Source of the DNA: Leifsonia soli
Lineage (GTDB): Bacteria > Actinomycetota > Actinomycetes > Actinomycetales > Microbacteriaceae
Assembly (NCBI RefSeq): GCF_013408745.1
Contig: NZ_JACCBJ010000001.1
Location: 1,736,001 to 1,800,000, forward strand
DNA length: 64,000 nucleotides
Direction of reading: 5' to 3'
Shown: positions 24,955 to 34,100 of the stretch, in pieces
How positions within the stretch are numbered: position 1 is the first letter of the stretch
Layout of the letters: each line of letters opens with the position of its first letter
Position numbers and translations under genes: made by a program
The notes under the pieces: generated by a model
What the model was told of the DNA's origin: nothing
The model's input: only the letters and a program-made list of their open reading frames with translations
The model's database searches: none

Positions 24955-26031
24955 TCAGCTGGCCGCGCGACGACGACGCAGAACCGCGTCCAGGTCCATG
25001 CTGCCGGTGTCGACCTCGTCGAGGATGCCCATGCTGGCGTAGCGGCTCGGGACGGTCGCGGCGGGCGGCGCAGCGGGCGCGGACACCGGCACCGCGGCCG
25101 GCCGCTCCACCGCGCGCAGCGGGACCGGCGCGGCCACAGGAGCCGGCGGCACGACCTCTGCCGCCTTCCGCTCGAACTCGGCACGCGCGGCCGCGCGACG
25201 CAGCTCGGCCGCCGCATCCACCGACGCCATCGCGGCCGCGGCGACGGTTCCGGGAGACAGGTGCAGCGGCTTCGGGAGCGGACGCGGCGTCCAGCTCTGC
25301 CGGAGGCGCTCCTGCACCGGGATGTCGTCGTGCTGCGCGTCGTCGTACAGCTCCGGTGCGACGACAGACGTGCGGACCATCGGCTGCGCGACCGCGGCGG
25401 CGCGCTCCGGCCGCGCGAGGCGGCCCAGCATCCACCCGGACAGTGCGACCGCGCCGAGCGAGGCGACGGAGAGGAGCCAGGCTCCGGTCTCGAGGAGCAG
25501 GACGGCGCCCGAGACGAGCCCGATGAGCCCGGCGACGAGCACGAGGGTCGAGAGGCCGCGCGCCCGGCGGAGCCGACGGCGGCGCTGCGGCGACAGCACG
25601 GGGCGAGCGGCGGAGGTGGCGAGCACCCGGGCGCGCTGCGCGGCGGCAGCACGCGCGGCGCGCTCCAGCGCGATCGCGTCGTTGGCGGCTCGTTCCGCCT
25701 CTTCGGCGGCCCGGCGGCGCTCGTCCGCGAGCGCCTGCTCGCGGCGGGCGTGGGCCGCGGCCTCCGCGCGAGCGGTGGCGAGGGTCCTCTGCTCGGACTT
25801 GCGGAGGATGCGCTGCTGCTCCGCGACCGTGCGCGCGGTGGCTTCGAGACGCACCTCGTCGGGCAGTTCGCTGGTCTCCGCGAGGATGCGCAGCGTCTGC
25901 TGCAGCCGGACGGCGTTCCGCTCGGTGGCGAGGTACTCGCGGCGGCGCAGCCACACCGGGACCAGATAGGCGAGCCAGAGAGCGGCCGCGAGCGCGACGA
26001 TGACCCCACCGCCCATCACATCCCCGTTCAT
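24955..26031 (-). CDS. Membrane protein with coiled coil and Ala/Pro-rich tail, function unknown
   Basis: 358 aa. A first membrane helix at residues 8-28 (VIVALAAALWLAYLVPVWL) is followed by a long Arg/Ala/Glu-rich predicted coiled coil (about 60-150). A helical hairpin of two membrane segments lies at about 160-205. A hydrophilic Ala/Pro/Val-rich region leads to the C-terminal motif MGILDEVDTGSMDLDAVLRR. It resembles conserved uncharacterised actinobacterial membrane proteins; I cannot name the family. It lies directly upstream of the tRNA-Ala gene on the same strand. Confidence 0.82.
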   Translation of the reverse strand: MNGDVMGGGVIVALAAALWLAYLVPVWLRRREYLATERNAVRLQQTLRILAETSELPDEVRLEATARTVAEQQRILRKSEQRTLATARAEAAAHARREQALADERRRAAEEAERAANDAIALERAARAAAAQRARVLATSAARPVLSPQRRRRLRRARGLSTLVLVAGLIGLVSGAVLLLETGAWLLSVASLGAVALSGWMLGRLARPERAAAVAQPMVRTSVVAPELYDDAQHDDIPVQERLRQSWTPRPLPKPLHLSPGTVAAAAMASVDAAAELRRAAARAEFERKAAEVVPPAPVAAPVPLRAVERPAAVPVSAPAAPPAATVPSRYASMGILDEVDTGSMDLDAVLRRRRAAS

Positions 26032-26159
26032 GTCCTCTACGGTAGGGGCGGCGAGGGTCGTGCCACCGTCACTCGCGGGGGTGTGTCACCCGATCCAGCG
26101 TGCTTTCAGCACATTTCCACCGAAAGCGCCCGAGCAGGGCTCCGCGAATGAGAGCCGCC

Positions 26160-26822
26160 TCAGTAATGGCGGGCGATCGGCAGCGGGATGGCCGCCGCCG
26201 CGCGGTCCTCTGCGGGGATGACCGCCGCGTCGTCCGGGACGTTGTGGTCGAGCCAGCGGCGCAGCACGCCCTGGTTCAGCTCCTCCGACACCAGCGCGAA
26301 GCAGAAGTGGTCGCGCCAGTCGCCGTTGATGTGGATGTAGCGGCGCCGCAGCCCCTCGTACCGGAAGCCGAGCTTCTCGACGACGCGCAGGCTCGGGCCG
26401 TTCTCGGGGCGGATGCAGATCTCCATCCGGTGCAGCCCCAGCTGGTAGAAGCAGTAGTCGGTCGCCAGGGCGACCGCCGTCGGGGTGATGTTGCGGCCCG
26501 CGAACTCCTCGGCGATCCAGTAGCCGATCGTCGCACTCGACAGCGAGCCGTACGCGATCGACGAGACGTTCAGCTGCCCGGCGAGCCGGCCGTCCCACTC
26601 GACGATGAACGGAAGGCCGTGGCCGGCCCGCGAGTTCGCCAGCAGCGACCGGATGCTCGCCCGGGTGTCGAACGACCCCGGCGCGTACGGGCTGGTCGCC
26701 TCCCACTGCCGCAGCCAGCTGCGGTTGTCGAGCAGCGACCGCTCCAGCGGGCGCGCGTCGCGCAGGCGGATGGGACGCAACCCCACGCGACCCTCGGTGA
26801 GGGTGGGGACGACGAGCGCCAA
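26160..26822 (-). CDS. GNAT acetyltransferase, RimJ/RimL type
   Basis: 220 aa. The start is a TTG (26820-26822) five bases after a strong GGAGGA on the minus strand. RimJ-like features are GRVGLRPIRLRDARPLERSL at the N-terminus, IGYWIAEEFAGRNI in the acetyl-CoA loop region and NGPSLRVVEKLGFRYEGLRR near the end. The likely substrate is a protein N-terminus or amino acid. The stop of galU upstream lies 23 bp away on the same strand, so they are probably co-transcribed. Confidence 0.88.
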   Translation of the reverse strand: MALVVPTLTEGRVGLRPIRLRDARPLERSLLDNRSWLRQWEATSPYAPGSFDTRASIRSLLANSRAGHGLPFIVEWDGRLAGQLNVSSIAYGSLSSATIGYWIAEEFAGRNITPTAVALATDYCFYQLGLHRMEICIRPENGPSLRVVEKLGFRYEGLRRRYIHINGDWRDHFCFALVSEELNQGVLRRWLDHNVPDDAAVIPAEDRAAAAIPLPIARHY

Positions 26823-26845
26823 CGGAGTCCTCCTTCAGCCGGCCG

Positions 26846-27823
26846 TCAGCGGGACCGGTCGGAGAGCGTCTGGATGGGCCCGGTCGGGTCGACGGGCATC
26901 TCCTCGACGAACTCCACGGGCTCGTCCTCGAGCTCGGAGGCGAACTCGCGCAGCCACGGGCGCAGCTCGGGGCCGAGGTCCTCGCGGTCGACGGCGAGCC
27001 GCACGATCGCCTTGATGTAGTCGAGGCGGTCGCCGGTGTCGTAGCGGCGGCCGCGGAACACGACGCCGTACACGCCGCCCGTCCAGTCGGGGGCCTCCGC
27101 CATCGACTGCAGCGCATCGGTCAGCTGGATCTCGCCGCCGCGGCCCGGCTCCGTGCGCTCCAGGACGTCGAAGACCTCCGGGCGCAGCACGTAGCGTCCG
27201 ATGACGGCGTAGTTCGAGGGAGCGTGCTCCTTGTCCGGCTTCTCGACCAGACCGGTGATGCGCACGACGTCGTCCTCGTCCGTGGCCTCGACGGCGGCGG
27301 CGCCGTACAGGTGGATGGAGTCGGGGTCGACCTCGAGGAGGGCGACGACGCTGGTGTGGCGCTGCGCCTGCACGGTCAGCATCCGGCTCAGGAGGTCGTC
27401 GCGCGCGTCGATGATGTCGTCGCCGAGGAGCACGGCGAACGGCACCCGCCCGACGTGCATCTTGGCCCGGAGGACGGCGTGGCCGAGACCCTTCGGGTCA
27501 CCCTGGCGCACGTAGTGCATGTCGGCGAGGGCGGTCGAGTAGTTGACCTTCTCGAGCCGGTCGGTGTCGCCCTTCTTGGTGAGGGTCTCCTCCAGCTCGG
27601 CGTTGCGGTCGAAATGGTTCTCGAGGGCGTTCTTGTTGCGGCCGGTGATCATCAGGACGTCGTGCAGGCCCGCGTCGACCGCCTCCTCGACGACGTACTG
27701 GATGGCGGGCTTGTCCACGACCGGCAGCATCTCCTTGGGCATCGCCTTGGTCGCCGGGAGGAACCGGGTTCCGAGGCCGGCTGCGGGGATCACTGCTTTC
27801 GTAACGCGGTCGTGATTTGCCAT
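26846..27823 (-). CDS. galU: UTP--glucose-1-phosphate uridylyltransferase
   Basis: 325 aa from ATG 27823. The nucleotide-binding signature AAGLGTRFLPATKAMPKEML is at residues 12-31, followed by DKPAIQYVVEEA. LGDDII and the Lys in LVEKPDKE are the other active-site segments. It makes UDP-glucose for cell-wall and exopolysaccharide glycosylation. It is divergent from the formyl-THF cyclo-ligase across 59 bp. Confidence 0.96.
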   Translation of the reverse strand: MANHDRVTKAVIPAAGLGTRFLPATKAMPKEMLPVVDKPAIQYVVEEAVDAGLHDVLMITGRNKNALENHFDRNAELEETLTKKGDTDRLEKVNYSTALADMHYVRQGDPKGLGHAVLRAKMHVGRVPFAVLLGDDIIDARDDLLSRMLTVQAQRHTSVVALLEVDPDSIHLYGAAAVEATDEDDVVRITGLVEKPDKEHAPSNYAVIGRYVLRPEVFDVLERTEPGRGGEIQLTDALQSMAEAPDWTGGVYGVVFRGRRYDTGDRLDYIKAIVRLAVDREDLGPELRPWLREFASELEDEPVEFVEEMPVDPTGPIQTLSDRSR

Positions 27824-27882
27824 GCCGCCTACAGTATCCGCATTTCGGGGGTGCACAGGATGGCATCTCCTAGGATTGCCGT

Positions 27883-28467
27883 ATGGATCCGGACACTGCC
27901 GCTCATCGCAAGCGCGCCCTGCGCGCCGAGCTCCGCGAGCGCCGGCAGAACCTCACGACGACCGAGCGCCAGACCGCAACGGCAGGCCTGACCCGCAACC
28001 TGGTCGACCTCGCCACCGACCTCTCCGCCCGTTCCGTCTCGGCGTACCTCTCCACCCCGATGGAGCCGGACACGCGCCCCTTCCTCAACTGGGCGCACGC
28101 GCAGGGGCTGCGCGTGCTGCTGCCGATCTCGCGCGAGGACGGCCTGCTCGACTGGACGACCGGCGACGGCGAGACCGAGACGGAGGGGCTGTTCGGACTG
28201 CCCGAAGCCGTCGGCGAGCTGCTCGGGCCGATCGCGATCAACGACGTCGACCTCATCCTGGTGCCCGCGGCCGCCGTCGACGCGAGCGGGATGCGGATGG
28301 GCTGGGGTCGCGGATACTTCGACAAGACGCTCGGCAGCATGGAAAAATGTCCCCCGGTGTACGCCGTCCTGTTCGACGGCGAACTCGTGGACGAGGTGCC
28401 GCGCGAGCGTCACGACCAGCCGGTGGACGGCGCGGTCACGCCGACCCGCATCGTCCAGTTCACCTGA
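27883..28467 (+). CDS. 5-formyltetrahydrofolate cyclo-ligase
   Basis: 194 aa, a single-domain MTHFS/YgfA protein. The N-terminal basic helix KRALRAELRERRQ precedes the folate site. The hallmark GMRMGWGRGYFDKTL is at about 137-151. It converts 5-formyl-THF to 5,10-methenyl-THF with ATP. It is followed by fmdB and mscL at spacings of 34 and 16 bp, an arrangement common in actinobacteria. Confidence 0.95.
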   Translation: MDPDTAAHRKRALRAELRERRQNLTTTERQTATAGLTRNLVDLATDLSARSVSAYLSTPMEPDTRPFLNWAHAQGLRVLLPISREDGLLDWTTGDGETETEGLFGLPEAVGELLGPIAINDVDLILVPAAAVDASGMRMGWGRGYFDKTLGSMEKCPPVYAVLFDGELVDEVPRERHDQPVDGAVTPTRIVQFT

Positions 28468-28501
28468 CCACCACCCCGACAGCGAGCGCAGCGGAAGAAG
28501 A

Positions 28502-28837
28502 ATGCCGACCTACTCCTACTCGTGCCGCGACTGCGGCCATGCCTTCGACATCCAGCAGGCCTTCACCGACGACGCCCTCACGGTGTGCCCGAACTGCGGC
28601 GGATCGCTCCGCAAGGTGTTCGGGACCGTCGGCGTGACGTTCAACGGCTCCGGCTTCTACCGGACCGACTCGCGCGGTGGGGCGAAGAAGACGGATGCGG
28701 CCCCGGCCTCGGCCTCGGGCTCGTCGTCGTCCGGCTCCGGCTCGTCGGGCTCGTCCTCCTCCGGCTCCTCCGGCTCGTCGTCCAGCTCCTCCACCTCCTC
28801 GACTCCGTCGACGCCGTCGTCGGGTTCCGCCGCGTAG
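28502..28837 (+). CDS. FmdB-family zinc-ribbon protein
   Basis: 111 aa. The zinc ribbon is MPTYSYSCRDCGHAFD with Cys8-x2-Cys11, then VCPNCGG with the second CxxC. GFYRTD at about 58 completes the FmdB core. The C-terminal 45 residues are almost pure Ser/Gly/Thr/Pro low complexity and probably disordered. FmdB was named for formamidase regulation, but most members are uncharacterised. It sits between the cyclo-ligase and mscL genes on one transcript. Confidence 0.92.
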   Translation: MPTYSYSCRDCGHAFDIQQAFTDDALTVCPNCGGSLRKVFGTVGVTFNGSGFYRTDSRGGAKKTDAAPASASGSSSSGSGSSGSSSSGSSGSSSSSSTSSTPSTPSSGSAA

Positions 28838-28853
28838 AAGGGTTCCTCCGGTC

Positions 28854-29291
28854 ATGCTCAAAGGGTTCAAGGAGTTCATCCTCCGCGGCAATGTGATCGA
28901 CCTGGCCGTCGCGGTCGTCATCGGCGCGGCGTTCACGGGGGTCGTAACGGCGATCGTGAACAACCTGATCAACCCGCTGATCAGCGCGTTCTTCAAAGCG
29001 AGCGATCTGGACAATGCGATGATCGTGACGCTGAATAACTCCGACATCAAGTTCGGAGCGGTCCTCGGTGCGGTGATCAACTTCCTGATCGTCGCGGTCG
29101 TCGTCTACTTCGTCTTCGTCTACCCGCTGAACCAGGTCAAGAAGCGCGCGGAGCGCCTGCGCAAGAAGGGCGTCGTGGAGCCGGAGGCCCCCATCACGGA
29201 GCTCGACCTCCTCACCGAGATCCGCGACCTCCTGCAGGCGCAGCAGTCGCCGCCCCAGCCCGCCGGCAAGCACGCAGACCCGCTCCCCTGA
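28854..29291 (+). CDS. mscL: Large-conductance mechanosensitive channel MscL
   Basis: 145 aa from ATG 28854. The start MLKGFKEFILRGNVIDLAVA is the cytoplasmic helix and first membrane helix of MscL. The second helix is GAVINFLIVAVVVYFVFV, followed by a charged C-terminal bundle (KKRAERLRKK) with the TELDLLTEIRDLL helix. It forms a pentameric pore that opens under membrane tension and protects cells against hypo-osmotic shock. Confidence 0.97.
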   Translation: MLKGFKEFILRGNVIDLAVAVVIGAAFTGVVTAIVNNLINPLISAFFKASDLDNAMIVTLNNSDIKFGAVLGAVINFLIVAVVVYFVFVYPLNQVKKRAERLRKKGVVEPEAPITELDLLTEIRDLLQAQQSPPQPAGKHADPLP

Positions 29292-29385
29292 CCCGACCCC
29301 GTACCCGTCCCGTCGGGTCGTGACTCGGTGCCGTTATCCGGCGCGAGGTGCGACATGATGTCGCAACTCGGCGGAGGGGCGGCGG

Positions 29386-29574
29386 TCACCAGTGCGGCGG
29401 CACGTCGCGGCGCAGCCGCTCGTCGTTCGACGACCACGCCGGCGCGTTGTCGGAGTCGGGCGCGGCCGGCGGCGCGGGCTCGTCCCGCGGTTCGGCACGC
29501 GGCTCCGGGTCGGTTCCTGGCGCGCCGGGACGCTGCACGCGGCGGTGCCGTCGCCTCCCGGGTGTCTCGCTCAT
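29386..29574 (-). CDS. Small conserved-looking protein ending NDERLRRDVPPHW
   Basis: 62 aa from ATG 29574. A basic N-terminus (MSETPGRRRHRR) leads through a Pro/Glu/Asp-rich disordered middle to the C-terminal block NDERLRRDVPPHW. My recollection is that similar C-terminal blocks occur in small proteins of other Micrococcales; this needs a search. It starts 38 bp after the stop of the helicase-like gene upstream on the same strand, so it is probably co-transcribed. No function can be given. Confidence 0.68.
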   Translation of the reverse strand: MSETPGRRRHRRVQRPGAPGTDPEPRAEPRDEPAPPAAPDSDNAPAWSSNDERLRRDVPPHW

Positions 29575-29612
29575 CCCGTCCAGCCTAGAACGGGCGACCG
29601 CGAACGGGCGAC

Positions 29613-32600
29613 CTAGACCGAACGGCTGTCGACGAGCCCCGGCAGCACGATGGGCGCCGTCACGGCGTCCGGCTCGCCCTTGCCGATGAGCGTGGCGATG
29701 CGTCCGGCGACGGCGTCGGGGTCGGCGAACAGCTCGAAGCTGTGCACGCGCAGGTAGTGCCAGCCGAGGCGGCGCAGCACGTCCGGGCGCAGGCGCAGCG
29801 ACTCGCGCAGGCTGCCCTTCGACACGTCGTGGTCCGTCTCCACCGCCACCGCCCTGCCGCCGTGCGAGGCGACCAGGGTCAGTTTGCCGCGGTAGCCGAG
29901 GTGCACGTCGAGCCCGCGGCGGGCCAGGCGCTTCGCGAGGTCGAGCACCATCGGGTCGGCGTCCGGGCTCAGGTACTCCGGAGCGGCGGCCTGGATCTGG
30001 TCCGCCTCCCCCAGCACTTGGGCGAGCGCCGCGATCCCGTGCCGCATCCGCGTCTCGTCGATGTCCTCCGGCCGGAAGCAGGAGACGATGTCCATGCCGC
30101 GGCGGCCGCGCGTCATGCCGACTGCGAGCAGGCGGTCGCCGCCCGGCTCGGCGAGTGCGCCGAAGTTCGACAGCAGGCGTCCATGCGGGGTGCGCCCGTA
30201 GCCGATGGAGAAGATGACGCGGTCGCGGCTCTGCCCCACCGACTGGTCGAGCGTCACGACGGTGAACGGCTCCGCGCGGTCGCCGAGGATGAAGTCGGCC
30301 AGCTCCGAGCGCTTCGCGAACGCCGCGAGCACGGCCTGGTTGACCCGGACGGCATGACGCTCGCTCGCGGTGATGACCATGAGGGATTCGCGCGGACGCT
30401 CGGTGGCGTGCGCGAGCACCAGCTCGACGACCTTCGCGACCTCGGCATCCGTCGACTCGACGGCACCGGTGTCGGTGTCGGGCATGCCCTGGCCGCCGCG
30501 GACGTAGTGCAGAGACAGGCTGCCGTGGCCGAGGTACGTCCCGGCCCAGGGCAGGGAGTCGATCATCCCGCCGTAGAAGCGGCGGTTGACCAGCTCGGCG
30601 AGGTCTTCGCCGCCCGCGCGGTAGCTGCGGCTCAGCGTGTAGACCGGGAGCAGCTCGGAGAGCCGGGAGAGTGCGGAGTCGGCGTGCAGCGCATCCACGT
30701 CGACGGCCTCGACGGTCGTGCCGTACTCGTGCACGCCGATGTCGAAGCGCGACGGCGTCTGGGTCACCGGGTCGCCGAACGCGACGACCTGCTTGGCGCG
30801 GCGGATGACGGGGACGTTCTCGGCGAGGCTCGACGCGCCCGCGTCCACCAGCAGCACGGCGTCGAACCCGACCTCGCGCCCGATCGACGGCACCTCGTAT
30901 GGCGAGATCAGCCAGACCGGGGCCAGCGGCCGGGCCAGGTGCGGCGCGGCCTCGTTGAGCGTGGTCGCCGTCGGCGTCGTGCTCTTCAGGAGGCGCTTGA
31001 GCGCTGCGGCCTCGTCCGGCCAGTCGACGATGCCGATCTTCCAGGTCTCGGCGAGCATCCAGGCCAGCTGCTTGCCGGTCGCGGAGGCGTGCGCCTCGTC
31101 CACCAGGCGGAAGTCGGCCTCGAGCCGGTCGAGCACGCCGGTGTTGGCGTTCAGCAGGGCGCGGTCGGAGGCGAGCAGCGACTCGAGCACCGACTGCCAC
31201 CAGGCGAGTTCCAGCTCGGCGCTCACCTGCGCCTCGGGGACGTGCCGGATGGAGAGGTCCGAGATCAGCGGGTCGAGCTCCTGCTCGCGCAGCTGGGTGA
31301 GCAGCGCGGTGCGCTCCTGCAGGTTGGCGAGCACCTCGGACTCGGCGGCGAGGCCGGCGATCTGGCGGGTCAGCTCCTCCACCGGCAGCGCGGCGAGCGA
31401 CTGCGGGGTGCCGGTGCGGCGGAGCGGGATGTCGAGGCGCGCGAGGTCTTCGGCCACGCGCTGGTAGGCGACCTGCACGTCCGCGATCCCGACGGGGACC
31501 TCGGGCACGACGCCGGCGACGGCGAACCGGTTCCAGAGGATGCGCTGCTGCTGGATGCGCCGCAGGCTCTCGTTCAGATCGGTGACGTGCACGCCGGGCC
31601 GGACGTACTCGAGCGCGTGCTTGCGCAGACGGCGCCGGTTGGCGCTCGACATCGACGGCGACTCGCGGCGGGATGCGGTGGCCGCGATCAGCTCGGTGAG
31701 CGAGCGGTCGAAGACGGACGGCGTGAACTTGTCGAGCGTCTCGCGGATGTCGAGCAGGAGCCGCAGGTAGACGCCGAGCTCGGCGATCGAGGCGAACGGA
31801 CGCATCCGGGTCTGCCCGATGAGGGCCTGCGCGCGGTCGATGAGGCGCGGGAGCTCCGCGCGGTTGAGCTTCTTCGCCAGCTCGTGCGCTGCCTTCCCCT
31901 CCTCCGTCGTCGTGAAGGAGGCCCCGTACCAGGGCGAGTCGTTCGGGCCGTAGCGGAACTCGCCGAGGCGGGCGGCGCGGATCAGCGCGTCGGCCGACGC
32001 TGCACGGTCGCGGGCCAGCCCCTCGATCGCGCGACGGCCGAGACGGGCCGTCGTCGACGGCGGCGCCGGAAGAAGGGACAGGCGCGACAGCTCGCGCAGC
32101 GCATCCAGCACGGAGACACGGAGCACCGGGTCGCGGCGGGTCAGGGCGGCGCGGTAGTCGACCAGCACCTTCCGCAGCCGCACCAGCGCCTCGTCGACGT
32201 CGGTCACCTTGGGCTGCGTGGCCTTCTCGTTGCGCGCGATCGACTGGATGAGGTCGCGACGCAGCGTCCGCGGCGTCACGGCGAGACCGGGAAGGCCGGC
32301 CGTGCTCAGCCGCTGGGCGATGTCGTCGAGGCTCGACCGCCGGGGGCTCACCACGAGCACACGCTTGTGCTGGGCCACCAGGGCGCCGATCGCGTTCACG
32401 ATCGTCTGGGTGCCTCCGGTGCCGGGGAGCGTCTTGACGACGAGCGAGTTGCCTGCCGCGATCTGCGCGACCACGTTCTCCTGCGCCTCGTCGGCGTCGA
32501 GCAGGAGGGTGTCGGTCGCGGGCGGGCGCTCGTCCTGGCGGATGGGCTCCACCGGGTTGAAGGCGCTCTCGACGGTCGTGCGCGCGGTCGGGTTGCCGGC

Positions 32601-33386
32601 CAGCGCATCCAGCAGCACGGTGTCGAGGTCGCGCGCCTCCTCGCTCAGCGCTGGCGCGACGTCGGCGAACGACGACGCCACCAGGCGCGGCTGCACGTTG
32701 AACCATGGCAGGTGCGAGGTCAGGCCCCGCAGGCGGTCGATCACCGGCTGCGGCTTGAACACCCCGTTGCTGACGGCGAGCGCCACGAAGGCGTCCGCAT
32801 CCAGCGTGATCTGGAACTGCTCGTTGAGGGCGCGCGCCAGCTCCGGGTTGAGGAACGTCTGGCCCTTGAGCTTCAGCTCGAAGTCGCGGCCGTAGCGGCG
32901 GATGGCGAGCGGGCGCAGCAGGATCGGCGCCATGTACTCCTCGGAGCCGTGCCGCCACTGCGCCAGGCCGATCGCGAGGTGCACCGACTCGATGCCGCGC
33001 ACCGAGCGCAGCTCGATGCCCTTCGCGGTGATCGCGTTCGCGGCCGCCCGCGCGGTGCGCAGGGCCAGCTCGTCGCGGATGAGGCTGGAGAGCAGGGTGC
33101 TCTGCCCGGTGATGAACTGCGGAAGGCCGCCGGGATGCGTCGTGCTCAGCTCGATGCGTGTCCGCGGGCTGTCCTCGAAGTGGAGCAGCGGAGAGACCCC
33201 GCCCACCGCCGCGATCTCGTCGCGCCAGCGCTTCCACACCGGCTCGGCGATGTTGCCGGCGACCAGCGCCGGGTCGCCCAGGCTGAGCGCGTGCGGAGCC
33301 GTCGTCGTGCGCGGGTTCAGGGCGTCATCGTCTGGGATGCCCGACGTCGCGTCGTCATCCTCGGTCTTCCTGTCCAGTCGCCACAC
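29613..33386 (-). CDS. Helicase-like superfamily-1 protein with degenerate ATPase motifs and Vsr-like C-terminus
   Basis: 1257 aa from GTG 33386. The N-terminal DUF4011-like region (about 50-260) has GGVSPLLHFED and GRDFELKLKG. The Walker A position (about 335) reads LPGTGGTQTI, lacking the GKT lysine. The Walker B position reads VLLVDAGASS instead of DEAS, with GDPVTQTPS after it. The motif VI region LLAVGMTRGRRGM keeps the arginines. The last 120 residues look like the Vsr/DUF559 endonuclease-type tail of such helicases (VAVETDHDV, RPDVLRRLGWHYLRVHS). ATP hydrolysis is therefore doubtful, and the role is unknown. Confidence 0.8.
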   Translation of the reverse strand: MWRLDRKTEDDDATSGIPDDDALNPRTTTAPHALSLGDPALVAGNIAEPVWKRWRDEIAAVGGVSPLLHFEDSPRTRIELSTTHPGGLPQFITGQSTLLSSLIRDELALRTARAAANAITAKGIELRSVRGIESVHLAIGLAQWRHGSEEYMAPILLRPLAIRRYGRDFELKLKGQTFLNPELARALNEQFQITLDADAFVALAVSNGVFKPQPVIDRLRGLTSHLPWFNVQPRLVASSFADVAPALSEEARDLDTVLLDALAGNPTARTTVESAFNPVEPIRQDERPPATDTLLLDADEAQENVVAQIAAGNSLVVKTLPGTGGTQTIVNAIGALVAQHKRVLVVSPRRSSLDDIAQRLSTAGLPGLAVTPRTLRRDLIQSIARNEKATQPKVTDVDEALVRLRKVLVDYRAALTRRDPVLRVSVLDALRELSRLSLLPAPPSTTARLGRRAIEGLARDRAASADALIRAARLGEFRYGPNDSPWYGASFTTTEEGKAAHELAKKLNRAELPRLIDRAQALIGQTRMRPFASIAELGVYLRLLLDIRETLDKFTPSVFDRSLTELIAATASRRESPSMSSANRRRLRKHALEYVRPGVHVTDLNESLRRIQQQRILWNRFAVAGVVPEVPVGIADVQVAYQRVAEDLARLDIPLRRTGTPQSLAALPVEELTRQIAGLAAESEVLANLQERTALLTQLREQELDPLISDLSIRHVPEAQVSAELELAWWQSVLESLLASDRALLNANTGVLDRLEADFRLVDEAHASATGKQLAWMLAETWKIGIVDWPDEAAALKRLLKSTTPTATTLNEAAPHLARPLAPVWLISPYEVPSIGREVGFDAVLLVDAGASSLAENVPVIRRAKQVVAFGDPVTQTPSRFDIGVHEYGTTVEAVDVDALHADSALSRLSELLPVYTLSRSYRAGGEDLAELVNRRFYGGMIDSLPWAGTYLGHGSLSLHYVRGGQGMPDTDTGAVESTDAEVAKVVELVLAHATERPRESLMVITASERHAVRVNQAVLAAFAKRSELADFILGDRAEPFTVVTLDQSVGQSRDRVIFSIGYGRTPHGRLLSNFGALAEPGGDRLLAVGMTRGRRGMDIVSCFRPEDIDETRMRHGIAALAQVLGEADQIQAAAPEYLSPDADPMVLDLAKRLARRGLDVHLGYRGKLTLVASHGGRAVAVETDHDVSKGSLRESLRLRPDVLRRLGWHYLRVHSFELFADPDAVAGRIATLIGKGEPDAVTAPIVLPGLVDSRSV

Positions 33387-33551
33387 ACCGACACCCTACG
33401 TTCACATCCCCGGAAACAGCGGGAACCCGGGCGGGTTTCGCGTCAATATCATGCGCCGGACGAACGGCGCCAGCCTCGAGGCGCGCCCGGCGCGTCGCGA
33501 CGGAGCGGCGGACGCGACGGACCGAGCCGAGGACAGGAACGTCGAGAGCGA

Positions 33552-34049
33552 TCAGGGCGCCGGGGTGAGCGTCCCGTACGGCGGGAGGGCGCCGGTCACC
33601 ACCGGCACCTGGAGTCCGACCGACTCTCCCCCGCTCGTGACGGTCACGGTCGTGAGCGAGCCGGGGGCCGCATCCAGACCGCTCACCAGGCTCTCGTCGT
33701 CCGGCGGATCGCCCAGCTGACGGGTGTCGCGCGGGTCGAGGGACACCGAGATGCTCCCCCCTCCGGTCGGGGCGATCTCCACCTGCTGGGTGTCGCCGCC
33801 CTGGTTCACCAGCGTCACGACGAGGTTCGCCGTCGAGCCGCCGTCGCTCGTGACCAGCACGGCGTTGCCGACGAACACGTCCCCGACCGTCGCGCTGGAC
33901 CCGACGCTGGCCTCCTCGATGTCGAGGGTGTCCTGCGGCGCGAACAGGTCGCATGCGGTCAGCCCCGCGACGAGCGCTGCGGCGAGCGCCGCCGCTCCGA
34001 CGGTGCGTCGCAACGGCGGGATGCGGAAGAGCGGGGTGCGGAACGTCAT
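33552..34049 (-). CDS. Secreted lipoprotein, function unknown
   Basis: 165 aa from ATG 34049 with GGAGG five bases upstream. A type-II signal peptide ends in the lipobox GLTAC (Cys about 33), followed by an Asp/Glu-rich start and a beta-strand-rich body (LVVTLVNQGGDTQQVEI) of about 110 residues that looks like one Ig-like domain. It is anchored outside the cytoplasmic membrane. I know no family name. 165 bp of non-coding DNA separates it from the helicase-like gene start. Confidence 0.8.
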   Translation of the reverse strand: MTFRTPLFRIPPLRRTVGAAALAAALVAGLTACDLFAPQDTLDIEEASVGSSATVGDVFVGNAVLVTSDGGSTANLVVTLVNQGGDTQQVEIAPTGGGSISVSLDPRDTRQLGDPPDDESLVSGLDAAPGSLTTVTVTSGGESVGLQVPVVTGALPPYGTLTPAP

Positions 34050-34100
34050 ATCCACCTCCGGGGGACCACGGTGGCAGCACCCTAGCGCCCGCGCGCTCCC

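Noticed and set aside
28720..28835. Tandem repeat in the fmdB gene
   Set aside because: The Ser/Gly codon run is ordinary low-complexity coding sequence, not a regular DNA repeat.
29345..29369. Short palindrome GAGGTGCGACAT / ATGTCGCAACTC downstream of mscL
   Set aside because: One mismatch, a one-base loop and no GCGTGTCG core; too short to add to the palindrome family, though its GAGGTG end recalls type C.
29742..34085. 1447-codon frame antisense to the helicase-like gene, and a 1283-codon frame in another phase
   Set aside because: Both are composition shadows. Only the last 62 codons of the second are supported as a gene.
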